A stretch of 37,189 nucleotides of DNA, taken from the IMG/VR virus record IMGVR_UViG_3300020401_000037, positions 1 to 37,189 of that record, one strand, 5' to 3'. The translations under genes were made by a program, and so were the position numbers. The stretch comes from a virus. Positions 19,601-25,459 of this stretch are shown in pieces. Position 1 is the first letter of the stretch. Every line of letters begins with the position of its first letter. Under the pieces are notes generated by a model that did no database searches, was not told the origin of the DNA, and saw only the letters and a list, made by a program, of their open reading frames with translations.

Positions 19601-19779
19601 CAATTACAGGTGGTGGGTTCTCCGCGATTGGTGATGCTATTTCTGGCGAAGGTACGAATGGTAAAGAACGTGCAGCAATGCGTGAGATTATCAGTCGTAT
19701 TCCTGTCGCTGGACAGATGGGCGGTGTTCGAGAAAGCGTTGTTGACCTTATCGCTGGAGAAAAGGGCGCACGTAAATAA
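10666..19779 (+). CDS. Giant 3037-residue internal virion/ejection protein with zinc-peptidase motif
   Basis: One uninterrupted frame fills about a quarter of the window. The N-terminus has a hydrophobic/Ala-Gly-rich region (residues 120-230), then helical charged linkers (to about 680). At 1143-1147 is HELGH, with H1143, E1144 and H1147, and 67 residues later E1214 in NPAEYFANQF, a plausible third zinc ligand; this is a complete gluzincin-like site. Around 1847-1866 the R-G-S-P...S-x-D-x-x-x-x-FAVEYA pattern faintly resembles ADP-ribosyltransferase-like domains seen in polyvalent phage proteins. The region around NYFPQVWR (about 2340) and the QLVFQLKSFPLKMLRLGRY phrase (about 2831) followed by hydrophobic Gly-rich segments are features I associate with large ejected proteins at the T7 gp16 position (gp16 itself is 1318 residues). 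It is probably injected with the DNA; the enzymatic targets are unknown. Confidence 0.6.
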   Translation: MTDPLKDFLSTDFSNSGIDNNKEDYSYVNLSGVDLLTNNDAIKDVRDYYAAQGETFSNYSEMWDKFYSDRRWADVNTVGAGSALVESTMAGDDRDRLARLSRIWANAPMRGTTLDRVWEYGKAAVLDPTNLIPVAGQAAKAKAVYTTARAAGKTLQQSKNAARIAGAKQAGKQEAIIGGAVGGGQDLMKQATEVQQGLSEGVDAGRVFTSAALDAGLSGAAGFGLDLGGTSQIGQAIPGINKVLGGDYAENLPDWNKSTTLGQNLLQRQQVTDRELERLRVKRDEEGIDEVDKQDLDEIIAAKEAEIDSIEATRQQVDDINSEMDDLAKQIQDGQKAGTDVSKMRKQFNRKSAEFNRITSKTRIRTRKPVEAEAEEPLVLTDDMRQKMITKQETPLLEGERQRTVADDEVIQLPGETSGKGTEGNPADENTNVDAAPEPAPEVQLSTPRLQARLDKILASNPDTLDMARVNQLAADGKLKLTSKQKLGADALSDLEKIVATERAADPVAETVKETGEDVVEATETVAEATKAEVDDEAIAESVEYAPSVTPDLEDEADVLVPQMMKEVAGLSGDRIVNARTKVLPALEASPAVKRIIRQRLNNLELSQAKKAGAVKPEEAASGRSIKRSSDRTQVSMDRMEDVPPYIPDPDTGRLIKNPEFTESDTPVSSAIRMGQRSGDQVVTNKAGLRKQEFAKTTAIRMAEVDAKKGVGKLFYPYVSYRGDVLSDGKSSDGLTAYYVPHIGKSFKDIDTVLKAMETQGIKVNEEFVVYDDDMVPIFTDAQYAAEKNKILESFKAKKITADEKKAKLAQLDERAGAAMDEPQKKEVIGRDGKIIKRLRAGIPQQRNGKIIAAIPRKKFDENGELIPARMLTPGQIKRGSSAEKLLGGSQDANNWYIGYVPKNMRDQTSDIEAMIEDFDPLDASNKVGDIDTQNPTMPPAPKDLESQGDRLVIDTNSLKESEVNTLYMAYSLARNRNINLIGDLKVPADIHQHQVTLRDLTRLEQMIDLAPWEVSYNIGGKTIPMSNGTRLKMLDTIHGLVDSIAPNGIRKPTVDIETSLQQLDTIYQGASPTTRNNMEKLIRLVAPDEVAPIFETADMDADVLGRFVNDRNDALNRVQINADMIGKTADTVGLSETHIVAHELGHWVYSNLMTNADKKQFWRAISGYYDGDGRLFKGGEQDAMMRIRTRSPYFKGADGREVGFKNALDNPAEYFANQFSLYMGQKYDLMMWPNQTFWNKFMALTKKLWFLMSNKTVVDPDLEPIFDTIIKRKDLQLQKQFMRPKEPTNKYANVLFANYDNLRVSMNEIARALQSADYATFIEAIKKPDSGLEATLKRLTTREGEAKKFAAKRGEDFRGYTGMLQVIKEYGTGNKLRGALTYLEGIGENTTDKISKIKPKLQGAGTDIEIVPLQDFQDIYNAYESKIVPALTDAMDQINRAYERLTGGDIPTRVLHPLEVEQRSRTGMQKIEQSQTLKQNTKEASRRRNLNQSYIDQAVKLVKSKKTPDVEEDFAGFASSEFPDIAPLMVEFGVEARKAGKKGEAFTGKTKKLAMAIASKYATKLKVTKPATVVKEGKGGYIEGPYQNATGAQLGVLLREALIGTGDKKKLQDVAWEFSRPRGKAKQAIIPDSQAVINALKVESAFELGGERLVGIGENTPIVIDDFLEKITARTPEKSHAARKVAMRVLALGHKIAPSTKTEEFTEFRNFARKMSANLGTNDITQTVREITKLLYSTKVLSDSTRNLLEKTAIRFGYDADSILQELVIEDVDMTANRTLMQDIKETLGDVDNNDIEDAINEARNDMRDAVAYTVNGLISDEGARERFLPLALYGDMKSGEASISRGSPASYYSKDVPAEFAVEYANETMGRFSQASVDAIKDYTGGNTDIFFLTPNKRGILGDTPTITDRPVNNLRSTGEQIIESAPLARRTVVADLVDQSRAMRESVNNMRQDGSNNDMLDHYTFVDVVGERLEQFGATDFSKVTPVFIKDSKPAIFPQKMTFKEGVVRGISEAIKRNAKSADIAAQVDKLVSQKGVFTGREVFNNLTSLAGGTDKMKRLLRQYGYSTLTVDGQQSVLSDKFYKQINSPDLVKARPLLGEAHAPSGVNNYIISEARIASDGGEQATKIAAAELEKAGVSKKALKGITNLRNKTSKKGEGRPVKEKDIEEIREAIHVTTRTQSDTIRRSGMNELAEFAEPSDGSGGHYERVHARMAKVLQPMTRLLNELPDSKNSLSRWFDAGLRQMYDTTAEAAARLMGDTDGSKFAFNPVRREQQPESHRRIGQALRYENDARFLKPSERKVYNLIRGYLDDIRGRLSSSGMMVGNIAENYFPQVWRTDLIQARRTEFESILTDYLMTEEAARTGSRPANKEDFAKRARRITTQMVDDDAGVNLPDSQVFNGDTKNGFLKQRMLRLDMFPEFRDATNPKRDLSKFLENDLMMVMSKYSEGVERKLDIVEKFGPNAHGYRDYLSMISGRTDAMVRLLTGNKILKSDYHILADPNDSDLPGAAVYQATANSSLFKAPFSSRRKALLFTEQLVRKAQGGVKKDELTQDIMAKLAPTEDSDEFSDQMRANFLKRAQAMGAALEDTRGFTKFPSRENVRHAEGFLDLLMNKAQGSESWRKTTSTLRMINGVTLLSFTTLTSLGDLVLPLIRSGDFKAWSTALANFTRDPVSGSAYRDMIRNVGVAVENTVHQRMTNSYGVDANRFTTGFFTATGLTPWTDMMREIAGATAYEHFKAQARIAIEAPNTKQGRLAKRALETYGLQQFGEKGAPSIDIIMRSGGTQAEHALYENVQTAMIKFANETIFAPNKNDLPQWATTPTGQLVFQLKSFPLKMLRLGRYAINEAKKSPDGDRNLAPLLYYMTAGPAMGFTAANVKDVVQMRGGEDNREAERRERRLSKTITSLEGKLGENADKALGWYFDGFMTMGGLGIIGEMLYDTVAQADNGAYGQVRVGETFFGPSFGLGMDALTITGGGFSAIGDAISGEGTNGKERAAMREIISRIPVAGQMGGVRESVVDLIAGEKGARK

Positions 19780-19889
19780 CAATTCGAGAAGTAAATCGAA
19801 GGTGGGTCGTTACGGATGGTAATACAATTGTCATTATCACTCGTGAAAAGAATATCGCCATTCATTTTTCAAAGTATCAGTATAAAAAA

Positions 19890-19930
19890 CCCCCCGATAA
19901 ATTTTGAAAGGTATGGACCTTATCGGGGGG
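19890..19930 (-). terminator. Rho-independent terminator of the leftward recombination operon
   Basis: CCCCCCGATAA (19890-19900) and TTATCGGGGGG (19920-19930) form a perfect 11-bp stem with a 19-nt loop. Read leftward, the stem is followed at once by six T (plus-strand A-run 19884-19889), so it ends minus-strand transcription from the genes starting at 23112. On the plus strand there is no T-run after the stem, though it may still slow transcription leaving the giant gene. The remainder of the 19780-19998 gap holds a second small dyad (19937-19943 with 19952-19958) and no gene I can support. Confidence 0.85.
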
Positions 19931-19998
19931 CAGTTCAACCACAGGGAGGAATGTGGTTGTATGGAGAGCAAAAATGAAAAAACATTTCTATATAAATG

Positions 19999-20325
19999 CT
20001 ACGAATCTTTTTCGTCTTGTCGTCCTTTAATTGCACATTCATAGGCTAGGCCAGCGTAACCAACCTTGTCTGTATAGCTGTCCATCTTGTCTGGTGATCT
20101 ACACGCTCGACAGGTCTTGAGCCAATCCATCATAAGGCAAACGTGAAAAGGCATTAGCTTTCCGTATGTACTCATGGCTATGGTTACAATCACATTCCAA
20201 CCAGCAACTATGTCACTCATATTTTGGATTGCTTCGCCATACTCTTCATGGCGATCACCAGAGATAAGTTCTTGACCTTCTTGTATTGGCTTATCAGCCA
20301 GTCTACTAGACATCAGGTAAACCAT
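19999..20325 (-). CDS. DUF6378-like small protein
   Basis: A 108-residue protein at the end of the leftward operon. The core from about residue 15 reads ELISGDRHEEYGEAIQNM, then CLMMDWLKTCRACRSPDKMDSYTDKVGYAGLA; this H-EYG...KxDSYxDxxGYAGLA pattern is that of the widespread phage family DUF6378, of unknown biochemical function, often placed near nucleotide or DNA metabolism genes. The first ATG (20325) and an in-frame ATG four codons later are both possible starts; neither has a clear ribosome binding site, and the start overlaps the upstream gene by 20 bp, so coupling is likely. Confidence 0.6.
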   Translation of the reverse strand: MVYLMSSRLADKPIQEGQELISGDRHEEYGEAIQNMSDIVAGWNVIVTIAMSTYGKLMPFHVCLMMDWLKTCRACRSPDKMDSYTDKVGYAGLAYECAIKGRQDEKDS

Positions 20326-20563
20326 TTGTGATGTTCATCTTTAACAAGAGAACATCTTGCTCACATCTTTGAGTCTCTAATCCTACAAGCATTTCTTTTG
20401 TATGCTTTAATTTCATACGTGCTTTATGAAGGTCGTCATGGTTTGACGTTTCTTTTTCTAATTGTTCTATGCGATCTTCAATGGACTCAATCTCAGCACG
20501 TTTCTTGATAATGCCTATGCGAGTCTCTTTGATTTCGCTCCAAGGTATTTCCATAATATTCAC
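20306..20563 (-). CDS. Small coiled-coil protein
   Basis: An 85-residue protein, almost wholly predicted helix with heptad-like spacing (residues 18-75, including RIEQLEKETSNHDDLHKARMKLKHT). The start is taken as the GTG that overlaps the upstream nuclease stop by four bases (GTGA). No family is recognised. It could be a structural partner of the nuclease or a small DNA-transaction accessory factor; this is inferred only from its place between them. Confidence 0.55.
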   Translation of the reverse strand: MNIMEIPWSEIKETRIGIIKKRAEIESIEDRIEQLEKETSNHDDLHKARMKLKHTKEMLVGLETQRCEQDVLLLKMNITNGLPDV

Positions 20564-21393
20564 TTTGGTTCCATCTCATATTGTTCGAACTTATCGCAAG
20601 GGTTTGGTTCTTGTCGTCCGGTTAATTTACAAGTGAAGCCCCCATCAGAGTCGGGGCGTGACTGCTTACAAAATTGGCAAGCTGGCGTGAGTGGTGGGTT
20701 CTCCCAACAAGCGGTTCGTTTAAAACAAAACTTACACCGCCAGTCCTCAGGATATTCTGCAACTCTGCCAGCTTGCCCATCCAGCGCACATTGGATATTA
20801 GCATAGATTTCGTCCCATGATTGTTGATCGAAGTGGACGATTTCACTGTGATAGTTACTGTCATTTTTATTGTAACTAATAAAAAATGAGCGCGAGATTT
20901 TAAACATAGCCATCATCATTTGCATTTGGCTGTAGTAGCTTCGATGCGATACCTTCACTCCATAGGTCTTGAATTTTTTGAATGAGGCATCATTCATACT
21001 TTTTATTTCGAGAATGAGTTGTCCCGACCCATCTTCAAAATCTACCAAACCATCAGCATGACAAACTATATGTCCACCTAGCCAATGCTTGCTCCATTGT
21101 TTTCCAGTAATTCCATTCTTCTCATAGATTCTGAGGTTAGCCATTTTCTTTAGATCATTAACAACTTGATCTTCGAGTCTGTGACCTTCTCTAAATATAC
21201 GTTGGGTTCTTGGACTTACTGGATCATTGGGAAATCCACGTAACGATAGTTGTAGTTTTGCAATACAATCGTGTCCTGTACTGGCTCCAATATAACATCG
21301 TGCTACTTCGTTACGTTCTTTCAAGTAAGTATCGAAGCCAATATCAATGGCTTCGATTACGTCCTTTGCTTTCTGGTGGACAGGATGATTCAC
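20560..21393 (-). CDS. Cas4/AddB-like Fe-S PD-(D/E)XK exonuclease
   Basis: A 277-residue protein. The nuclease core is visible as D114 in CHADGLVD and E129-x-K131 in LILEIKS, with a downstream helix containing Y154-Q156 (RSYYSQMQ). A Cys at 43 and a C220-x2-C223-x5-C229 cluster match the four-cysteine iron-sulphur arrangement of AddB/Cas4 nucleases, where the first Cys precedes and three follow the active site. After it comes an extra Cys group, C239-x2-C242-x12-C255-x10-C266, not part of the usual fold and possibly a zinc site. In phages such nucleases resect DNA ends for single-strand annealing; the neighbours upstream (ssDNA-binding and Sak4-like proteins) support that job. The ATG overlaps the upstream stop by four bases. 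Confidence 0.75.
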   Translation of the reverse strand: MNHPVHQKAKDVIEAIDIGFDTYLKERNEVARCYIGASTGHDCIAKLQLSLRGFPNDPVSPRTQRIFREGHRLEDQVVNDLKKMANLRIYEKNGITGKQWSKHWLGGHIVCHADGLVDFEDGSGQLILEIKSMNDASFKKFKTYGVKVSHRSYYSQMQMMMAMFKISRSFFISYNKNDSNYHSEIVHFDQQSWDEIYANIQCALDGQAGRVAEYPEDWRCKFCFKRTACWENPPLTPACQFCKQSRPDSDGGFTCKLTGRQEPNPCDKFEQYEMEPK

Positions 21394-21884
21394 GGCTGTC
21401 CAGAAAAGTCCGGAATCTCATCGTTTAAGTTACCCATTGCAGTCGCCCCATTATTAAAAGTTGCAGCATCTACAGGGGCTTGTGTATTAATATTACTTGC
21501 GTAGACCGCAGTAACGCCTGGTCTATCCCTTCCTTTTATTTCTTTGACATTTATTCTGCATCTCTTTCCCATCCACCATTCTGTTGTTGGTGGGTTTGAT
21601 TGTGTCCATCCACAGGCCATGCAAACTTTCTTTAAATCTTCTCTACCAATTCTAGTATTCTCTGCTGCCTTTTCTGCTGTGCCATTATTATTGTAGATAA
21701 TCCAATACTTTGCATAATGATTATCATTCTCGAAGCTGAACTCTACTTGGTTGTGACCGCCGCTTGACAGTCCTACTTGGAAGTCACTTATCCTTGCTTC
21801 GTGAATACCCACTGGAAACGGTGATCGTACTGTACGTTCCTCAACATGAATATCGTTCAAGTCTATCTCTAAATAATTAACCAT
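21390..21884 (-). CDS. DUF669-like single-stranded-DNA-binding protein
   Basis: A 164-residue protein with the beta-rich look of phage DUF669/ssDNA-binding proteins: GIHEARISDF, then VEFSFEN and YWIIYNNNGTAEKAAENTRIGREDLKKVCMACGW, and CRINVKEIKGRDRPG. The end is disordered and finishes with an acidic-hydrophobic tail (NDEIPDFSGQP), comparable with the protein-docking tip of bacterial SSB. An AAAGGAG ribosome binding site precedes the ATG, which overlaps the upstream stop (TAATG). Being directly downstream of a Sak4-like gene fits the common pairing of Sak4 recombinases with their own SSB. Confidence 0.6.
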   Translation of the reverse strand: MVNYLEIDLNDIHVEERTVRSPFPVGIHEARISDFQVGLSSGGHNQVEFSFENDNHYAKYWIIYNNNGTAEKAAENTRIGREDLKKVCMACGWTQSNPPTTEWWMGKRCRINVKEIKGRDRPGVTAVYASNINTQAPVDAATFNNGATAMGNLNDEIPDFSGQP

Positions 21885-22675
21885 TATGCTGCTCCTTTGG
21901 TTTTATATTTTTCAAATTCTTCATCACTCATAAGGATGCGCTTTACTTTCTCAGCTACATTCCCATCGTTTTCTATGGACGCAATTCTATTTTTTGGATC
22001 ACGCCGTTTGCCTTGCCACCCTTGCACTTTGTCAAAGATAGTGAAGCGTTGAAGCTGGGTAATTTCTTTCCCTTGGCTATTTTTTCCTGTGACTGGCGCA
22101 ACTGTAATACAGCCTACCAAGTCAGCAGTTCCGCAATACTGCTGCTCTTTTGATTTTTGATGCAGCATAGGCCAGTAAACAGTTTGACCGTCTGCCTCTC
22201 GAACAGCAGCTAACGCCACCAGTATTGTGTGAATTGGTAAGTCTCTAAGATCATTAACAATTGGATCAAGAATAGCATCGTATGTAGTATAGACTTGTCT
22301 ATTATCTTTAACTGCCTCTCTTGCCTCTGCGAAAGCGCGGCGGCTCAACTCTGTCAAGCTATCAACTGCTATCCAGTTATAACCCATCTCTCGAAACTGA
22401 GGTGTTTGAATCCACTCCAATATCTCTTTGAAGCTATATCCATTCGGATGTTTGCTTTTATCGACTGGCTTCATTACTGAATAAAATTCTACTGCATCTA
22501 TATTTTTTGGCATGATCGTTTCGAGTCCAGCTTCACCAGAAATCACCAGACCTTTACCAAATATATCTTGGAAGTCTCCGAGTGCATGAGTCTTTCCTGA
22601 CCCAGCGTGTCCATATATCAAGACGTTGAGGGAACGTTTCTTAACGTCACCTGTATTAAATGGTTTAATGTTCAT
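21884..22675 (-). CDS. Sak4-like RecA-fold ATPase (AAA_24)
   Basis: A 263-residue ATPase. Walker A is GHAGSGKT (residues 22-29); Walker B is WIAVDS with Asp105; a sensor-like strand HTILVALAAVRE follows near residue 145. The short N-terminus, single RecA core and length fit the AAA_24/Sak4 group of phage annealing/recombination ATPases that act with an SSB. Downstream genes encode a ssDNA-binding protein and an exonuclease, making a compact recombination set. An in-frame role as a packaging or replication ATPase cannot be excluded. The ATG overlaps the upstream gene by four bases. Confidence 0.7.
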   Translation of the reverse strand: MNIKPFNTGDVKKRSLNVLIYGHAGSGKTHALGDFQDIFGKGLVISGEAGLETIMPKNIDAVEFYSVMKPVDKSKHPNGYSFKEILEWIQTPQFREMGYNWIAVDSLTELSRRAFAEAREAVKDNRQVYTTYDAILDPIVNDLRDLPIHTILVALAAVREADGQTVYWPMLHQKSKEQQYCGTADLVGCITVAPVTGKNSQGKEITQLQRFTIFDKVQGWQGKRRDPKNRIASIENDGNVAEKVKRILMSDEEFEKYKTKGAA

Positions 22676-23112
22676 GTTTTTAAAACCTTGATTGTTGATG
22701 TCCCTCTTTTAATCGTAAGTGCTTTACGCAATTGTGCTTTAGTGTCGTAGTCCGAGGAATCGTAAAGACGTTTGCTGACACTAAACTTGTTGCTCACACA
22801 ATCAGGTTTCTCCCGATTATCTGAAAACATTTCTTCAAGCATACGAGTATCCCATTCATACTTGGCTGATGATGTAATTTTTAATCTCCCACCTGTATCA
22901 AGGTGGATGTCGAACTCGCCATGCTCTTCGGGAAACTCAGCAAGCATTTGTTCCTTCAAGTAATCTAATCTGTCCTTAATACCGACAAGGACATCATACT
23001 TTTCCTTGTACTCTTTAGCCCAATTTTGAAGTCTCTCTTCTTTTGTTGTTTCGGGGAGTACAAGGTTGTCTCCATAGATTACTTCATCGGACATAATAAT
23101 TATATTTACCAT
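22672..23112 (-). CDS. First gene of the leftward recombination operon, function unknown
   Basis: A 146-residue protein with a helical N-terminal half (residues 22-60, ERLQNWAKEYKEKYDVLVGI region) and a beta-containing second half (DIHLDTGGRLKITSSAKYEWD). The general shape recalls small phage proteins next to Sak4 genes, some compared with Gam-like nuclease inhibitors, but no firm family call is possible. Two starts are possible: ATG at 23112 and ATG at 23094 (MSDEVIYG); neither has a good ribosome binding site. The operon start faces the Cro-like regulator gene across a short region holding an operator palindrome, so this operon is likely repressed from there. Confidence 0.5.
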   Translation of the reverse strand: MVNIIIMSDEVIYGDNLVLPETTKEERLQNWAKEYKEKYDVLVGIKDRLDYLKEQMLAEFPEEHGEFDIHLDTGGRLKITSSAKYEWDTRMLEEMFSDNREKPDCVSNKFSVSKRLYDSSDYDTKAQLRKALTIKRGTSTIKVLKT

Positions 23113-23130
23113 TGCAAGAGTTGTGTTTAG

Positions 23131-23155
23131 TGTGTAGTAACATATGCACTACACA
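23131..23155. promoter_or_regulatory. Operator palindrome between divergent operons
   Basis: TGTGTAGT (23131-23138) and ACTACACA (23148-23155) are perfect 8-bp inverted arms around a 9-nt spacer. It lies 16 bp upstream of the ATG of the Cro-like gene and 19 bp upstream of the leftward operon's first ATG, so one bound dimer could control both. Related TGTA...CTACA dyads occur in promoters at 33.1 and 35.5 kb. Confidence 0.6.
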
Positions 23156-23171
23156 AAAACAAGAGGAAGAA

Positions 23172-23396
23172 ATGCACTTCAATATTAAGAAGTTATTAGA
23201 CGACTTGGGGGGTGCGAGACAGGTAGCTAATCAATTAGGTATTTGTCGCACCATCCCTTATGGCTGGCTAAAGCGTTCTTTCATCAGTTCTAATTACCTC
23301 TCAGAAATTAAAGAAGCCAATCCCGAATTGGATGTTAATCGTTACTTTGAACCGGAAGGAAAGAATGACAGAGGAAGTTCTAAACGCAGCACTTGA
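23172..23396 (+). CDS. Cro-like helix-turn-helix regulator
   Basis: A 74-residue protein; the ATG at 23172 is chosen because of the AAGAGGAAGA ribosome binding site, rather than in-frame codons further upstream that overlap the operator. Residues 4-35 (IKKLLDDLGGARQVANQLGI...PYGWLKR) look like a lambda Cro/YdaS-type helix-turn-helix: a helix, the G-A-x-x-V-A-x-x-L turn, and a recognition helix. The tail is basic/polar. The operator palindrome directly upstream suggests autoregulation and control of the divergent recombination operon. Its 3' end overlaps the primase gene by 32 bp. Confidence 0.65.
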   Translation: MHFNIKKLLDDLGGARQVANQLGICRTIPYGWLKRSFISSNYLSEIKEANPELDVNRYFEPEGKNDRGSSKRST

Positions 23397-25248
23397 ATAC
23401 CGCGAAAGAGGCTGGTCAGTCATACCAGTGAGGAAGGGTCAAAAGACACCTCTCATAAAATGGAAAGAATATCAGGATCGACTACCAACGGAAGAGGAAA
23501 TCTACCGTTGGTTTGAGTCAACAGATAACGACATTGCTATTATTTGCGGTGAGGTTAGTGGCCTGATCGTAGTTGATACGGACGACCAAGAGGCAACTGA
23601 ACTAGCAAGAGCAAACGGTTGGGATCGGACACCGTACCGTGTCAAGACTCGAAAGGGCTACCACTTCTATTTTTCTACTGACAAGAGAATACAGAAAGGG
23701 AAGCTTACAGATAAAATAGATTTACAAGCCGAAGCATCTTATGTCCTGGCTCCACCTTCTACAGACAAAACTCTTACATTATTAGATGGGTGCGATCCAT
23801 ATGAGTTGCCACCTTATCGTGGGCCTATGGCTGGCGAACACAATGTTATACCTATCCAATCACATGAGAGATACGAAGACCTTAACTTAGACAATATCAT
23901 AATCAGAGTTCCAGTGGTTGAGGCTGCTCAAAAATTTGTTGCGGAGAATGGTCGGCTGTTACGTGCTGGTGATAACTGCCACAATCGTTTGGTTAGTTTG
24001 GTAGGTGAATTGTTTGCCGAAGGATTACAGGTTGAGGAAATACATTCGAGATGTCACCAGTTCTGCCAAGAGTTTATGGATGATCCCTTCGATGATAAAA
24101 AGATTGTCGGTGTTATCAAAGACATTGGGCGTAACGAATTAAGAAAAGCAGAGAAGAAAATTGAGGACAAACCTAAAGAGCAGCCTCTTATCTTCGAGCC
24201 TATTACTACTCATTCAATACCAGAACTTGAATCAAAGATAGGCGATCAAACTTTCTTTGTTGATCCAATCATTCCATCCAATGATGCAAGTCTTACTATG
24301 ATCTTCGGGTACTCAGGACATGGCAAGAGTATGTTCGCTCGTAATATGCTTTACGCAAGTTGCGTTGGTCAGATGAATTATGGCCCCTTTATTTTAAATG
24401 ATAGGCCAAGAGTTTTGTATCTTGATTTGGAGAATGGTCGAAGGAATGTTTTGCGTTTTCTGACTCAGGCAAAGAACACATATGGAGATGCTAAAGAAAG
24501 ATTTATGATGTTTGCTCCCTTCATGCACATGGACATGAATCTAAAAACGGAAGCTGGCGTTGGGCTGCTGCTGAATCTTATCAACCAAACAAAACCTAAC
24601 ATCGTATGTATTGATACAGTTCGTACCGCGTTTGTTGGTATGCAAGAAAACGAAGGTAAAGAGTGGTCAAACATTAACAGTCTAATACTAAAGCTTCGTA
24701 ACTCCGGTGTCTCCGTAGTGCTTGTCCATCACGCCAACAAACCTCAATCGGATGGTGCTAGTGGGTCGTATGCTGGTTCTACTAATGCTTTGACGAACCT
24801 AGAGTTCGGGATAAAGATTACTCAGGTGTTCGATGAAGAGGAACGAGCAAGAGCAAAGGCTGGTTTATTTGCTGGTAGTATTGAAAACCCACTGCTCCAC
24901 AATCTGTATCACCCATTAGCCTTGACCGATGGTGAGCGTATGGCTGTCAAGATGGAAGTTCGATTTGTAAAAAATAGGGAAGCTGATGAGAGCCTAGAAG
25001 ATTTAAGTTACGTTGGGTTTGCTAGTAATTATGATGCCGATACGTTCCGATGCGTATCAACAAAGACCGCCAAACAAAGTGCGGTAGGATTTGCAAAACC
25101 TTGGGTTGACAAGGATGGTGTTGTCAAACCGCCACTATCTGACAAAGAAATCTCCACTCATTTGAATATACATCCGTCAATAATTTCTGATTGGACATCA
25201 AAGATACGAGCAAAACAGGTGGCAAGTTTTATTGCAAATAATCAATAA
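23365..25248 (+). CDS. Primase-polymerase / RecA-type helicase replication fusion
   Basis: A 627-residue protein starting at ATG 23365 (GGAAGGA ribosome binding site). Residues 1-150 form a bifunctional primase-polymerase (Prim-Pol) domain: D71-x-D73 in VVDTDD, H100 in KGYHFYF, and D119 in KIDLQAEASYVLAPPS. Residues about 300-480 form a RecA/DnaB-like ATPase: Walker A GYSGHGKS (315-322), LYLDLEN, Walker B VCID with Asp417, and VVLVHHANKP. A helix-turn-helix-like end (SDKEISTHLNIHPSIISDW) may bind DNA. Such fusions prime and unwind phage replication origins. No DNA polymerase gene is visible in the window, so the phage may use the host polymerase or carry one outside. Confidence 0.85.
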   Translation: MTEEVLNAALEYRERGWSVIPVRKGQKTPLIKWKEYQDRLPTEEEIYRWFESTDNDIAIICGEVSGLIVVDTDDQEATELARANGWDRTPYRVKTRKGYHFYFSTDKRIQKGKLTDKIDLQAEASYVLAPPSTDKTLTLLDGCDPYELPPYRGPMAGEHNVIPIQSHERYEDLNLDNIIIRVPVVEAAQKFVAENGRLLRAGDNCHNRLVSLVGELFAEGLQVEEIHSRCHQFCQEFMDDPFDDKKIVGVIKDIGRNELRKAEKKIEDKPKEQPLIFEPITTHSIPELESKIGDQTFFVDPIIPSNDASLTMIFGYSGHGKSMFARNMLYASCVGQMNYGPFILNDRPRVLYLDLENGRRNVLRFLTQAKNTYGDAKERFMMFAPFMHMDMNLKTEAGVGLLLNLINQTKPNIVCIDTVRTAFVGMQENEGKEWSNINSLILKLRNSGVSVVLVHHANKPQSDGASGSYAGSTNALTNLEFGIKITQVFDEEERARAKAGLFAGSIENPLLHNLYHPLALTDGERMAVKMEVRFVKNREADESLEDLSYVGFASNYDADTFRCVSTKTAKQSAVGFAKPWVDKDGVVKPPLSDKEISTHLNIHPSIISDWTSKIRAKQVASFIANNQ

Positions 25249-25306
25249 AGTTTTTTCTTTAGAACTTTAAACTCGCGTTCTCGTATTCTCGATTTTCTCG
25301 AATACT

Positions 25307-25329
25307 AAGAGGCTCGTAAAGAGCCTCTT
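25307..25329 (+). terminator. Probable terminator after the replication gene
   Basis: AAGAGGCTC and GAGCCTCTT form a perfect 9-bp stem with a GTAAA loop. The following bases (CGCTTTCT) are only moderately T-rich, so termination may be partial. A weaker dyad (GTATTC with GAATAC) lies just upstream. The gap 25249-25459 holds these and the promoter below, and no gene. Confidence 0.6.
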
Positions 25330-25401
25330 CGCTTTCTAACGAAAACTCTAACAGCGAGTTTACAGGTGTTCGCTCAAATGTCAATACAAGTTGTGTAAAC
25401 A

Positions 25402-25430
25402 TTTACAAGAAAGTTGTGTTGTAGTATATA
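25402..25430 (+). promoter_or_regulatory. Candidate sigma70-type promoter for the HTH-zinc gene
   Basis: TTTACA (25402-25407), a 17-bp spacer, then TATATA (25425-25430). It is about 30 bp before the ATG at 25460. A small GTAAA-CA-TTTAC dyad overlaps the -35 side and may be a regulator site. Confidence 0.5.
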
Positions 25431-25459
25431 CAATACCGTCAACTATAATTGAGGTGGTG

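Noticed and set aside
19937-19958. Second hairpin AACCACA/TGTGGTT as terminator
   Set aside because: No T-run on either strand; the neighbouring 11-bp stem explains termination.
19974-20030. 18-codon plus-strand frame after GGAGAGC
   Set aside because: It overlaps the opposite gene end, has no family signature and follows a terminator; support is too thin.
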